The notes beneath the pieces were generated by a model. The model did not search any database and was not told the origin of the DNA. It worked only from the letters and a program-made list of their open reading frames with translations. The translations under genes were made by a program, and so were the position numbers. Positions 1 to 10,349 of a DNA stretch of 64,000 nt are shown here, piece by piece. This DNA comes from Chinchilla lanigera (taxonomy: Eukaryota; Chordata; Mammalia; Rodentia; Chinchillidae): the NCBI RefSeq assembly GCF_000276665.1, contig NW_004955427.1:6293369-6357368 (forward strand), in the 5' to 3' direction. Positions within the stretch are counted from its first letter, which is position 1; the number at the start of each line of letters is the position of its first letter.

Positions 1-138
1 NNNNNNNNNNNNNNNNNNNNNNNNNNNNNNNNNNNNNNNNNNNNNNNNNNNNNNNNNNNNNNNNNNNNNNNNNNNNNNNNNNNNNNNNNNNNNNNNNNNN
101 NNNNNNNNNNNNNNNNNNNNNNNNNNNNNNNNNNNNNN
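1..138. other. assembly gap (N)
   Basis: The first 138 bases are N. The sequence resumes directly inside a GAAA repeat, so the gap probably sits in or beside a simple repeat that did not assemble. Confidence 0.99.
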
Positions 139-160
139 AAGAAAGAAAGAAAGAAAGAAA

Positions 161-236
<76 letters not shown>
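139..236 (+). repeat. (GAAA)n microsatellite
   Basis: About 24 nearly perfect GAAA units with one interruption. Elsewhere in the window (18199-18269) the same motif is the overgrown tail of an ID SINE, so this tract may be the tail of an element hidden in the gap. That link is inference. Confidence 0.95.
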
Positions 237-239
237 GAA

Positions 240-1975
240 TCATACCATGTAGAGTGTAAATCCTCAGTCAAGGTTTTGGAAAGGACTGTAATTCTTTACA
301 TCAAGCAAACTAACAATGACTAATGATTCCTTCTTCTGGGGGAAACATGACTGCACTGATACATTCCCTGAGGTTGTAGTAGTCGAATAGAATTTCTGTG
401 TTCCTCGGAGAACGGAAAACTTCTATTCAGAAAAAGTATCAAGAATGATAACTGAGGGACCAGTTTGTGAAGCATCTGCTGCCTGCCTGATTCACTTTTT
501 ATGATTCTTCACCTTGCTCTGAGGATATCCCTAGCTTGTGGCTTCTGGCTGGGTTTGGTTGATGGACAGCTTCAAAAAGCAATCAGAAGTCAGGAAGAGG
601 AACATCAGCAAAGGCTATGTCCTCTACCATAGGCTACAGATTTTGTCCAGCAATCCCCTCCCTTGGTTCTAATGAACAGCCCCTCCTGTCATCTTTTGGC
701 TCAAGAGGGTGACATGGTGACACCTTCTTCCTGTCCCTAGTCTAAGTGTGTTTTGCCATCCGTCTTTGTTTCCCTTAATTCTGTCCACAAACAAAAATAA
801 TGCACTCATTAAACTCTCTCCAATCATTCTTGAGAGAATACCATCTATTTCTGATAGGAACACCATCTATGGGCTTCTTATGTTCTAAGAAAGCTTATCC
901 TCATGTTTAAACACTGCTTTATTATCCTCTATAACCACATATGAAGCTATTGTAGTTACATGGAGTTTGCCTAGTTTTGCAAAAGATGGGAAGTGAGTTC
1001 AAGTAACATTATCACTACTCCAAGGCTTAGAGAGTTCGCTGCTCCTCACAGTAGCCATCATTTCAAAGACAAGGAAAGAAAGCCAGGAGTATTGCAATTA
1101 AAAACAAAACAAGTTCAAGTGAAGGGAGATCACAGATCATGATACTAATAAATCACAAAGATGAGAAATATGAATCTGTACTTTAGAAATAGCCACATAA
1201 TCAAAACGTGAACATTTTATCCAAACTTTGTAACAACTTAAAGTGAAAACAAATTTGACCAGAGAGTTTTAAAATGATTAAGACCTTAAAGCTAAAAGAG
1301 ACAGTGCAAATAAACATAGTATCAGAGATAATTAATTCCAGGAGTGTAGCCTAACTTTTGAAGGAAGCAACCAGGTAGAGCAGCATGCCGCGGGGCGGCC
1401 CTCCACGTGGGCCCTCCCATGCCATCGGCTGCTCTGCCACTGAGGACAGCGTGGGGTCACCACAGCGGACACGGATGAAACTAAATAAAGTGGTCTTTCT
1501 GAAGATATGCTAAGTACTTTAAATAATACATCTACTTTCCCAGCACAGGAGTGCCTTGATCTGAGTGGGCGCCAACTTTGTTCTGCCTCCTACCAAAAGA
1601 TAAAACAGCAGGAAAAACCCCAGGATCCTCATTAACTGTTCTGACGGTCGTGGATTTCTGTGCTTCAAAAGCACAGCTAAGCATTGACGTGGTGTTGGGA
1701 AGCATTTCTTAAAATGATGAACAAGTAAACAGCCAGAATAAACACTCCTCCTTCAACTCATCAGATGGAAATTGGATTTGGAGTCTAATTTTGTCGTCTT
1801 ATTAAGAATCAAACAGCCTAGCAGAAGCCAAAACTTACAACTTATGTCTGTTAAGACGGTGAAATGGGAAGCCCTCCTTATGAATTGTTTCATAAAGTGT
1901 CAAGGGAGACAAATACATGGGATAAGCTGATATACGCAAATGATGAAACATATGTAACTCGAAGTGGTGATTTTT
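240..1975. other. unique AT-rich noncoding DNA
   Basis: I see no repeat family or coding signature here. The only compositional change is a short GC-rich, CpG-containing patch at about 1385-1475, which lies in otherwise AT-rich DNA. The open frames are short and look like chance. Confidence 0.6.
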
Positions 1976-1990
1976 AAAAATAACAATCTG

Positions 1991-2081
1991 GGGGCTGGGG
2001 ATTTAGCTCAGCGGCACAGCGCCTGCCTGGCAAGCACAAGGTCATGAGTTCAGTTCCTGGTACCAGAACTCCCCCCACCAA
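1991..2081 (+). mobile_element. ID-type SINE with 15-bp TSD
   Basis: A tRNA-derived SINE. It starts GGGGCTGGGGATTTAGCTCAG (A box), has a B-box-like GAGTTCAGTTCC, and ends in an A-rich tail. A perfect 15-bp target-site duplication AAAAATAACAATCTG flanks it (1976-1990 and 2082-2096). The intact TSD shows a fairly recent LINE-1-driven insertion. Confidence 0.95.
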
Positions 2082-2096
2082 AAAAATAACAATCTG

Positions 2097-3462
2097 TTAT
2101 TAGCAGTGAAGTCTATTTTGAAGAAAAATAAACTCCAAGGACAATTTCCCTTATTGAGCTCTTAAGCATAACTAATGGGCTGCCAAAGATGAGGTCTAAG
2201 GATTTACAACTCGCTAACTTCCACTACTCCTGTTTACAAGAGATAAAGAAAAATATCACATGGAATATAATCTATAGCTGAAGTTGGGGTCTCAGTTCCT
2301 CTCCCCCTACCTTTTCTTTCTCTTACAGTTTCTTCCTTGCAAAACATACCCAAAAGAGCTGTCAACAGCAGCACTGAATGTCAGAAAATTTAACACAGAA
2401 AGTCAAGGGTAAGAACTTCTGAGTGAGAGTTTGGGAATCCTTCCCTTTAACCTGGCAGTGGGATGAGAACTGGTTTTACTGATACTATGGTTTAATATTA
2501 GAAACAATATACGTGTTCAGGAAAATCACAATTAATTATCTCTATATATGTGGATTTTCTCATAATGTTTTCTATTATGACTTTTTAATGAAAAAGAAAG
2601 TTCACGCAATAAACAGAACATCTTTTGGAATTTATGCCTTCCAGTAACACACATATACAGACATATATTCCAGTAATTTCTGGCACATATTTATGCTATG
2701 AAAATAAAATCTCTAGAATTAAAATACACTCATTTATACATTTTGGTAATTTATATCATATAGATTCTTTTCTCCACTATTTTTCCTTTTTAAATTTTTA
2801 AAAATTTTTATCTCCAAGAAAAAGCACTATTTTTCTAAGTATTTTCTTGTATTTAACCATGTAGTACTAATATGACAATTTATAAAATTCTTCTGTTTGG
2901 GTTTTTCTGTTTGTGGAGATGCAAAATTAATATAACTTAGGTTAGAGAGCTTCTCTAGTGAGAGTGGATGATGTATATTGTTTGTGGGGATAAAACTTAT
3001 GTGCTCATTCTTAACTTTTTCAAAAGACAAATTTTAAAATTACAAGGAACAAGTATGAAGAACAGCAAAATACTGGAACTAGTTGAGAAATTTAAGATAT
3101 GGCATGGCATACTTCCCCTTGTCCCTCAGCCCGCTTAAAACAGAAGATATGAACCACAGGAAATAGCTGAGAATAATTCACAATTATACGATTGTGAATA
3201 GGCATCTACCCTGGATGAGCCCTCTGAAAATGACTGTTAATGACTTTACAAACACTCAGTGTTTAGTATCCAAGAACACCACTGAAAATAGAATGTAAAT
3301 GAGAAAATGTCTGCACAATGTCAAACACAATGTAATTACTGAAAAAAAAAAATAGTCCATGCTTTGAAAACCAAAGAATAGCCAGTCTACAGGTAGAAAC
3401 AAAATGTTCATGTACTTGACTCCTTTAATGTTTGCTAAATTATAAAATTTGGGAACAACGTC
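2097..3462. other. unique AT-rich noncoding DNA
   Basis: AT-rich single-copy-looking sequence with no repeat I recognise and no coding signature. Short open frames on the minus strand (for example 2827-3030 and 3256-3471) have low-complexity composition and no recognisable domain. Confidence 0.55.
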
Positions 3463-3874
3463 TGTTATCATTTGTGTCTAGATGCACCCCCAAAGCCTCG
3501 TGCAGTCATTGAATTTTTTTGGAGGTAGCTGAATCTATACTTTGTAATTGATCTGTAGTGGAACAGTAGGATTAAGAGTGTTGGGATTAAGGGTGAGGGA
3601 TTGCTGGGTTGGTCCCCTGATTAGATTAGCACCAATGTAACCCCAGCAGTCTGAATAAGATAAAAGGGGCAGAAAGAGGCTTGTTTTCCCCTTTTGCTCC
3701 TGTTGCCTTTGGTATCTTCCACTGCCATGAACTGTTGCCCTCTGCCATGTGCCACTCTGCCTTGGAGCCAGCTGAGTATGGACTGAAACCTCCTCAAACT
3801 GTGAGCTAAATAAACCTTTCCTTCCTTAACTTTGGGTATTTTGTCTCAGCAACAAGAGAAAAATAACTAAGACA
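3463..3874 (+). mobile_element. solo LTR, MaLR-like (copy A)
   Basis: A 412-bp solo LTR that starts TGTTAT and ends AGACA, with an AATAAA signal near the 3' end (about 3808). It is flanked by ACGTC and ACATC, a 5-bp target duplication that differs only by a CpG-type transition. Its 3' half closely matches the LTRs at 59374-59726 (minus) and 60432-60899 (plus), sharing a segment that reads ...GGAGCCAGCTGAGTATGG. The 5-bp TSD and the 'AGCTAAATAAACC...AACTAAGACA' ending fit the ERVL-MaLR class. No internal viral genes remain. Confidence 0.85.
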
Positions 3875-4115
3875 ACATCCCATTCCTTTATTGTATTGGA
3901 AGGGACTTCACATTTACACAAAACTTTACATTTAAAGATGAGGAATATGGGAGTCAGAGACTTTAAATTAGAAAGTTACATTTTTCCCCACCTCTCTGCC
4001 TAGCCAGCTCCCTAACTTATTACAGTGTTTACCATGTTCATTGGATAAAAATGAAATAATTATTCATAAGAAAAGACAGTTTTAGCTATCCGGAACAGTC
4101 AGAGGTTTGCACTTT

Positions 4116-4526
4116 TGTATTACTCCATTTTTACACCACTGGATCCAAATACCTGATGTATACCTCTTAAAGACAAAAATGGTTGTTTCGGCTCTTGGTT
4201 TCAGAAAGGTCAGTCTATGGCTGGCTGGTTCAAGGAAGAAACAGCATGTGAGAGAGGCATGGCAGAAGAAAGCTGTTTACCTCATGATCACGGGGAGCAG
4301 AGAGAGGACAGAAAGAGCCAGATGGGGAAGTTATATCCTCCAAAGACGTATCCCTAGTGATCACCTCCTCCAGCCAGACCCTACAGCCTAACAGCACATT
4401 CAGCCATGAACCGATCAATGGATTAATATGCGGAAAAATATAGCACCCCATGACCCAATCACTTTTTGCAAGTTCCACCTCTACACACCAGATGCTTGGG
4501 AGGCATTTTAGACCTACACCTTAACA
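4116..4526 (-). mobile_element. MaLR/MST-like LTR remnant
   Basis: Read on the minus strand this ends like an MST-type LTR. On the plus strand it opens TGTATTACTCCATTTTTACA, which resembles the common reverse-complement terminus of MST/THE1 LTRs, and it closes near ...CCTTAACA. Length about 411 bp fits the family. No clean 5-bp duplication survives. The two overlapping open frames here (plus 4107-4391 and minus 4230-4478) are LTR sequence, not genes. Confidence 0.7.
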
Positions 4527-4529
4527 ATT

Positions 4530-5708
4530 TCCACTGGTGGTGAACCTGTGGCATGCATCCCACGCTGGGCTGTTTGTTAACATTGAAAGCTCTGAAACGT
4601 TCACCATCACTGTTCAGCATTTTCATGCAATAGCAGGCAATACTTAGAAGCTAATGAGAAGGGGTGAGCATCAAGTCACATAGCCAGTTAAAAACTTACA
4701 TCCAGTGTTTTCCATTATTGAGTTAGGATTAGGAAGTGTCTTAAAAGCTTACCAATATTTGAATACCAAATCGCTGTCAGTAAACAGGATAAAATTTATG
4801 GGAGATGAATAAAAGATCATTATTTTTGTAAACACCAAGAATGACCACAGATAACTGTAAAGAGGGCCACCACAGATCCAGAGGGTTAATTTTAAAAGAC
4901 TTTTAAACAGTCTGAAGACAAGTCTTATCTTAAATAGTGAAGGACTGTACATAACCAAATACCAAAGAAATAGAAAGACATCTGGAGTGCAAGTGGAAAT
5001 GCACCCTCTTTTCCCTCACTATCCTTCCTACATGGGTCACACTAGACTAACTGTGTTAATTGAGTGTTCAGACTCTCCAACAAACAGCTTGGCTTTTGAA
5101 TTAAATTGCACATATGCATATCATAGAATTCTACAGATTCTACATAGTTCCGCAAGTATGCTGTGAACGTCCTCTATGTACCAGGCATTGTGTTAGTTGG
5201 TGGCAGTTCAGACAAAATTTAAGCTATAGTGGTATTGTTGAGGATTGGCCCTGCCCTGGACCACTTTAAATGGATTTATCAGAATTCTGAGGCAAGGAAA
5301 TAGAAAGAACAAATCATAGTTGACAGTAGTATAACATGCCTGAGTTGTGATTGATTAGACTCGTGGTCATACACAAGAGAGACTTTCCTTCAATGCTCAC
5401 TATGAGGACATTAATAAAAAAAATAACACAGGAATGGTGAGCTCCAGGCTGCTGCCAAACTATAAGAAATCATAGGTAATTCTTCCAAAGGCTTTGGAAA
5501 CTCCCCTTAGTCATTTTTGTTATCTTCCTGGGCAAGCATTTCATTTATATCTCCCCCTTTGTGTCTGGCAACATTCTTTGTAGTTTACATGTGTTCCTCG
5601 AAAGGCCTGGATTCCTGTTGGTGGGAGAAGTCTTGCGTGTACTATGTAGTTTAGATTACTTAAGATTGTCTTCCTCCTGTAATGGGTTCTCTCACTTTCT
5701 ACTCAGTA
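4530..5708. other. unique DNA with a possible L2 scrap
   Basis: Mostly unrecognised AT-rich sequence. Around 5155-5215 the words 'CTATGTACCAGGCATTGTG' resemble the 3' part of L2/MIR elements. No gene is supported. Confidence 0.45.
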
Positions 5709-5836
5709 CTCTAATGCAGTGCTTATGGCGTCTAAGTGTATGTCAGAATCCTTAGAAACCTTGTCAAACAGAGATTTGAAGGTCTTGTGCAGGAGTTCTG
5801 ACTCGCTAGGTCAGGGATGAGAATCAAGAATGTGCA

Positions 5837-5926
5837 CAGGTCCGGAGAGATAGCGCAGTGGTGCAAGCGCCTGCCTGGTAAGCATAAGGTCCTGTGTTCG
5901 ATTCCTGGTACCAAAAAAAAAAAAAA
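5837..5926 (+). mobile_element. ID-type SINE inside MER5A
   Basis: A tRNA-derived ID SINE with A box (GATAGCGCAGTGG), B box (GTTCGATTCC), CCTGGTACC end and poly(A). The 11-bp word AAGAATGTGCA occurs at 5826-5836 and again at 5927-5937, giving its target duplication. Minus-strand frames running through its poly(T) are artefacts. Confidence 0.92.
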
Positions 5927-5937
5927 AAGAATGTGCA

Positions 5938-6129
5938 TAAGGAAGCAGATCTGCAAAAGGGAAGAGGAGCAAGAGATGGGGAGGGGAAAGAGGGGATGAA
6001 AAGAGCAGGAAGAAAAGAATTAAGATGTGTTGTGTCTACGCAGTAACTCCCTATAAAGAATGTAATCAGTATACACTGCAAATATGTACTGATAAATAAT
6101 TGAAATTGAAAAATATATGGATGATAAAA
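5938..6129 (+). mobile_element. short L1 3'-end insertion inside MER5A
   Basis: This carries the purine-rich LINE-1 3' UTR signature (AGGGAAGAGGAGCAAGAG..., GAATTAAGATGTG) followed by an A-rich end. The same 11-bp word AAGAATGTGCA lies on both its sides (5927-5937 and 6130-6140), so it is a severely 5'-truncated L1 with TSD. A similar 3' UTR is at 12990-13265. Confidence 0.7.
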
Positions 6130-6469
6130 AAGAATGTGCATTACCTAAAGTGAAGCTTATGTTTCCGATGCACCATCTGTACCTTGAGCAGCACTGCTCT
6201 GCTGGCTTGCTAGCAATACTGCACCCAGCGGACTACAACAAAACCACCACCCCAAAGTCTGTTATACACGCAGAAACTTGGACACCACCCAGATCTACAG
6301 AATGCTTTACTCAAGCGGGGCGTAAAGTTACATATGCATGGAGTATACCCGCATTACAAAAAGACCCACAACACGGACCTGGAGACCTCTAAGGTCTATG
6401 CTCAGTTTATCTGACTTTGTGCTGTACCTCCGGGGTTAAGAAAGCTAGTTCTTGGGCTCTGGCTATGGT

Positions 6470-6885
6470 TTGCAAATCAGTCACTATATTTGTAGTTCCT
6501 TTTTTCAAGAGCTGGAGTCTATTTCCTCACTTCTTGAATCTGGGCTGGGCATGTGACTTGCCTTGATCTATAGAATGCACTGGCAATAGCTCTGCGAAAT
6601 GGCAAACCAGTGCCTCCAAAAGCCTAGAAGCTTCTTCTCTTGCTGCTCTGTGATTTCTACCACTGGCACTATGTGAAGTTCAGGCTACTCTGCAGGACAG
6701 TGAGTGGCATGTGCCCTACTATATGTGCCCAGTCAGAGCTGCCTAATTGACTGCCAACTGAAAGAATCAAGGCAAGAAAATCAGAACTACCCAGGTGAAC
6801 CCAAATCACAAAAGCTAAACCATAAAATTGTCAGCTAAGTAAATGGCTATGGATTTTAGCCATTAAGATTTGAGGTGGTTTATAC
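6470..6885 (+). mobile_element. MLT1-like LTR
   Basis: The order of words matches MLT1-type MaLR LTRs: GGGCATGTGACTTGCCTTG, a middle CTTCTTCTCTTGCTGCTCTG, then GCCATTAAGATTTGAGGTGG near the end. It is old and diverged, with no clear terminal duplication. Nothing in it is coding. Confidence 0.75.
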
Positions 6886-6889
6886 AGAA

Positions 6890-8254
6890 AAAAAAATTGA
6901 TGGTTGTTTCCTATTAATAATTTTCTTTGAGACCAAGGAAGACTAATTAAAAGTGAATGATGATAGGACAGAATCTACCATAGTCCCGATTGTAGCAGCC
7001 TGGTTCTAATTTTCTTCACTAAGCCAGAAAAAATCATTGACAATAGATCAAAGGCAAAAATGTAATTACTCTAGCAAATAAAGGAAACTAGTCACAACAA
7101 CAAAGTTTCCTACTTTCATAAATCACATGAAGAATACTGACTGTTGAATGTGTTCTTGAAGGGTAGAAAAGTTAGACTGAGTATTCTGGGAAATCCAAGT
7201 AAAAGACCAAAAAAGACCTGCAGAATGTCTGACATGTGAGCACTGACAAGCCTTCGTCTCCTTGGGTCTTTGTAGCACCAAAGGCTTGTGTGCTTTCACT
7301 GGTACCTCCGACTGGCTTTAGCCTCAAGAGGTGGACGTGTTTTTCTGATGAGATAGTCCTACTGTAAAAGAGGCATGACTTTTTCTGAAAGAATGCCTTG
7401 CATTAGCAAACGTGCAACCAAGATTCCATTAATTGGTTTCAATTATAAAAGCTAACACTAAAATGCATTTAGAAATATAAGCAAGTGAAAATAACTAAGA
7501 AAACAATTTCCTAAACAATAGAAGCAATTTTGCAAATAATCTGAAGTACTAATGTTAAATCAGGGTAAAATTGGCACAAAAATAAACAAATACTTAAAAA
7601 AAAAAGGCCTGAAGATGGCCCTATTCTATACGAGAACTGAACATACAATAATGGATATATCATAAATCAGTACGTTCTATGACATATTAAAAATTTTATG
7701 AATCTATACAGGCAAATAACATAAGCAGGTAGAACAATAAAAAAGAATAGAATTTAAAACAAGGTATAATTTATTCTATTCTAAATAAAGCTGAAATACC
7801 ATATAAAGAGAAAAAATATAACTTGGTCACTCAGCAGTATTCGGTCAACTGGGTAGATCTGTGAAAAAACTAATTTATTTATCCTATTATTCATTATACA
7901 TAAAATATACTTGCATAATAGGAGTTTAAATCTTAGTGAAAAACTGAGTATATAAGGAAAAACTGACTTTTTATTATTGTATTGGAAACTATATCATAAT
8001 ATAGGACAAAAAATTAAAAGTCACTAAAGAAAAAAATGAAATTAACTATACTAATAGTAAATCTGCTTGACAAAACAGTGTAAGTAAAGTCCAAAGAAAA
8101 ACAACCCTTTAAAATATATATAAAAGATTTCTCACAGAAAAAGAAATAACAACGGTTCTTAAATGCATTTTAAGTTGTTAAAATCTCAGTTATAATAAAG
8201 TAAAGGGAAAATAAAACAAGATACTCATTTTGTTCTGTCAGAGAAGAAAATATT
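6890..8254. other. unique AT-rich noncoding DNA
   Basis: A very AT-rich interval with many short poly(A) and poly(T) runs. No coding potential and no repeat family that I can name. Confidence 0.55.
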
Positions 8255-8405
8255 GGCCGGGCATAGTGATGCACACCTGTAATCCCAGCCTTCAAAAGGC
8301 TGAGGTAGGAAAATTGCCATGAGTTTGAGGCCTGCTGGGCTACACAGTGAGTTTAAAGGTACTCTAAGCTACACAGTGAGACCCTGTCTCAAAAAAAAAA
8401 AAAAA
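8255..8405 (+). mobile_element. B1-type SINE
   Basis: A 7SL-derived SINE. It begins GGCCGGGCATAGTGATGCAC, with CCTGTAATCCCAGC as the pol III B-box region, and ends GAGACCCTGTCTC plus poly(A). It carries an internal near-repeat of the 'CTACACAGTGAG' segment, a duplication seen in rodent B1 variants. Confidence 0.92.
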
Positions 8406-8806
8406 CCTGAGGGTATATTACTCAGTAGATATGCTCTAAGGTAAAATGGGTAAGTAAACTGATATCACAAGCAGTAATTTGAAAGTGTCTATCAAAATTA
8501 CAATCCATAATTCAATTTCAAGGACTTATTCCTGCAGCTATAATTGCACATTGAAAGCACAGTATATTTAGAAACCAAAAAATTTTCGAAGTATTTGTAG
8601 AAATAAAAGAATCTAAATAAAACATACTCTCATTCATGAAGAACTGGTTACATAAAGTAGGGTACTAAAAAACCATCATAATAAATCATATAGTTCAGAT
8701 GATTATGATGTGGAGTGTTTCCAAGAGGCAAAATTAAGTGGAAAAATTCACATGCGTAGCCGCTTGTACATTGCACTACCATTTATGTTTTAAAAGAATA
8801 TATATG

Positions 8807-8884
8807 GGTTTGGGTGTGTAACTCAGTGGTAGAGTCCCTCCTTAGTACACCACGGGTCCTGGCTTTGATCCCCACCACTGAAGA
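8807..8884 (+). mobile_element. old ID-type SINE
   Basis: A degraded ID element: GGGTTTGGGTGTGTAACTCAGTGG, then a B-box-like GGCTTTGATCCCC and a short A-rich tail. It is more diverged than the IDs with intact duplications. Confidence 0.75.
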
Positions 8885-8983
8885 AAACATAAACATAGAT
8901 GAATAAATAAATAGATAGATGAAAGAAGGTGTGTGTACATGCATAAATTTTCATCTAACCCAGTAAAATTGCACATACATTTT

Positions 8984-9135
8984 ACTTTTGTGTCTTTTTG
9001 CAACAGGGTCTTGCTATGCAGTTCATGCTGTCTTGAACTCGCTTTGTAGCCCAGGATGACCTCGAACTCACAACAATCCACCTGCCTCAGCCTCCTGAGT
9101 GCTGGGATTACAGGCATGCACCATCATGCCCAGCT
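8984..9135 (-). mobile_element. B1-type SINE with 13-bp TSD
   Basis: An antisense B1 (CAGGGTCTTGCTATGC ... GCTGGGATTACAGGCATGC). Perfect direct repeats GCACATACATTTT flank it at 8971-8983 and 9136-9148. The 91-aa minus-strand frame at 8842-9117 lies mostly in this SINE and is not a gene. Confidence 0.93.
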
Positions 9136-9484
9136 GCACATACATTTTGGAGCCCTAGGTCATACCTAATCAAAATAAATGCCAGGAGGAAGAGTTAATG
9201 GCAAAATAAACTACATAAACTAACCTCCAATATTTAGAAAACTAAACATGCATATACTTATGTGGGGTATGGAAGAGAATAAAATCTCCTAACATTAAGA
9301 TGACTAAGGAATTACTTAAAATTATTATTAGACTATAGCAATTAAAAATATTTTTTAAAAATCATAATAGTCAAATGAATAGCAAATATAAAAATTGGCA
9401 GCAGGTACATCCACTGTGTTTAATATCATTAATGATTAAAAAGTTTGTGAAGGGTTCTGAGGGGAAAAAATTAGGATACAATTT

Positions 9485-9571
9485 TTTTTTTCTTTTTAGT
9501 GCTGGGAATCAAACTCAGGACCTCATGTTTGCCAGGCAGGCACTGTGCCACTGATCTATATCCCCAGGCTA
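9485..9571 (-). mobile_element. ID-type SINE (antisense)
   Basis: A poly(T) run is followed by the reverse complement of an ID: GTGCTGGGAATCAAACTCAG, TTGCCAGGCAGGCACTG, and TATATCCCCAGGC at the 5' end of the element. Confidence 0.88.
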
Positions 9572-9789
9572 TGATTCAAATTTTTAACAACAACAACAAA
9601 AATACAAATGGGCAATTCCTTTAAAAAAAGACATTCAATTATTAAATAGTGTGAAGAAATTCACGCAAGTTTATATTTAAAGAAACAAAAATTAAGGCAG
9701 TAATAAAATCATCTATACAATAAAATTAGAGGAAATTTTTGAAATGTAAGTAATTCTAGTGTATTTGAAGACAAATTAAAACACTGTTG

Positions 9790-9910
9790 GTAAGTACATA
9801 AAATGTATATTTATATATACATACATATGTGTGTTTATATACCCTTTTGTTTGTATGTGTTTACATATACATATATGTGTGTATATAACATGCATCTACA
9901 TACATGTATC
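9790..9910. repeat. degenerate TA/TG-rich simple repeat
   Basis: Interrupted alternation of TATA, CATA and TGTG words, for example ACATACATATGTGTG. It is a decayed dinucleotide repeat without coding content. Confidence 0.7.
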
Positions 9911-10004
9911 TCTGTATAATATGGAGTGTGATAAAAATATAGTGAATGTTTAAATTTTTTAAATCAGTGCAGTAAAAGAAATTGCTATTTTACATAGGCT
10001 TGTC

Positions 10005-10190
10005 CCATTGCTCTTGCCACTTTATGAAGCAGATCCAGAGTGTTTCTTTCAGAAATGTCTTCAGTTGCTCTGTTGTAGCTCCCTTCATGGCCTAAATCTA
10101 TGTCACAGTCATTTTGATTTTGGAGAAGAACCAGAAGCCGCTTGGTGACTTCACAGACCCAACGAATAAGGTGGCACGGGCCACGCCTTC
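10005..10190 (-). pseudogene. decayed mariner transposase fragment
   Basis: On the minus strand, one frame reads GFWFFSKIKMTV, then two stops within a short gap, then EQLKTFLKETLWICFIKWQE and QWDKPM. These words and their spacing match the C-terminal part of a mammalian mariner-type transposase, where an F-W-F-F/P-K-L-K block precedes a QLKTL...CF.KWQERWDK block. The first block normally follows the last catalytic aspartate, and the sequence upstream (VARATLFVGSVK region) no longer shows it cleanly. Premature stops make it a fossil. Terminal inverted repeats were not found. The open frames on the plus strand at 10114-10381 are shadows. Confidence 0.7.
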
Positions 10191-10349
10191 ACGTCCGCAC
10201 CGCCTGCCTTCCGCTGAACGCCATGAGCATTCTACACATTTCTGTCACACCTTGTATCACACTCAGGAAGACAATGTTTCCAGAAATGCTTCAGAGCCTG
10301 GCAAGAGCTATGAGTGTGTTCAGAGCCTGGGGAAGCATGGGCGTTGATG

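Larger units (their letters stand above)
5717..6196 (+). mobile_element. MER5A hAT element, split by nested insertions
   Basis: The outer parts (5717-5836 and 6130-6196) align by eye with MER5A, a short nonautonomous hAT-Charlie DNA transposon. It opens CAGTGCTTATGGCG, has central GAATCAAGAATGTGCATT and ends AGCAGCACTG, so both inverted termini are recognisable. The flanking octamers CTCTAATG and CTCTGCTG agree at 6 of 8 positions, as expected for an old 8-bp hAT duplication. The middle is occupied by an L1 3' end and an ID SINE. Confidence 0.75.

Noticed and set aside
1991..2081. tRNA gene
   Set aside because: A and B boxes are present but no acceptor stem or cloverleaf is kept; flanking duplications and tail show a SINE. 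The same holds for all ID copies.
5824..6141. 105-codon minus-strand frame
   Set aside because: It is the antisense of an ID SINE with its poly(T) and of an L1 3' UTR.
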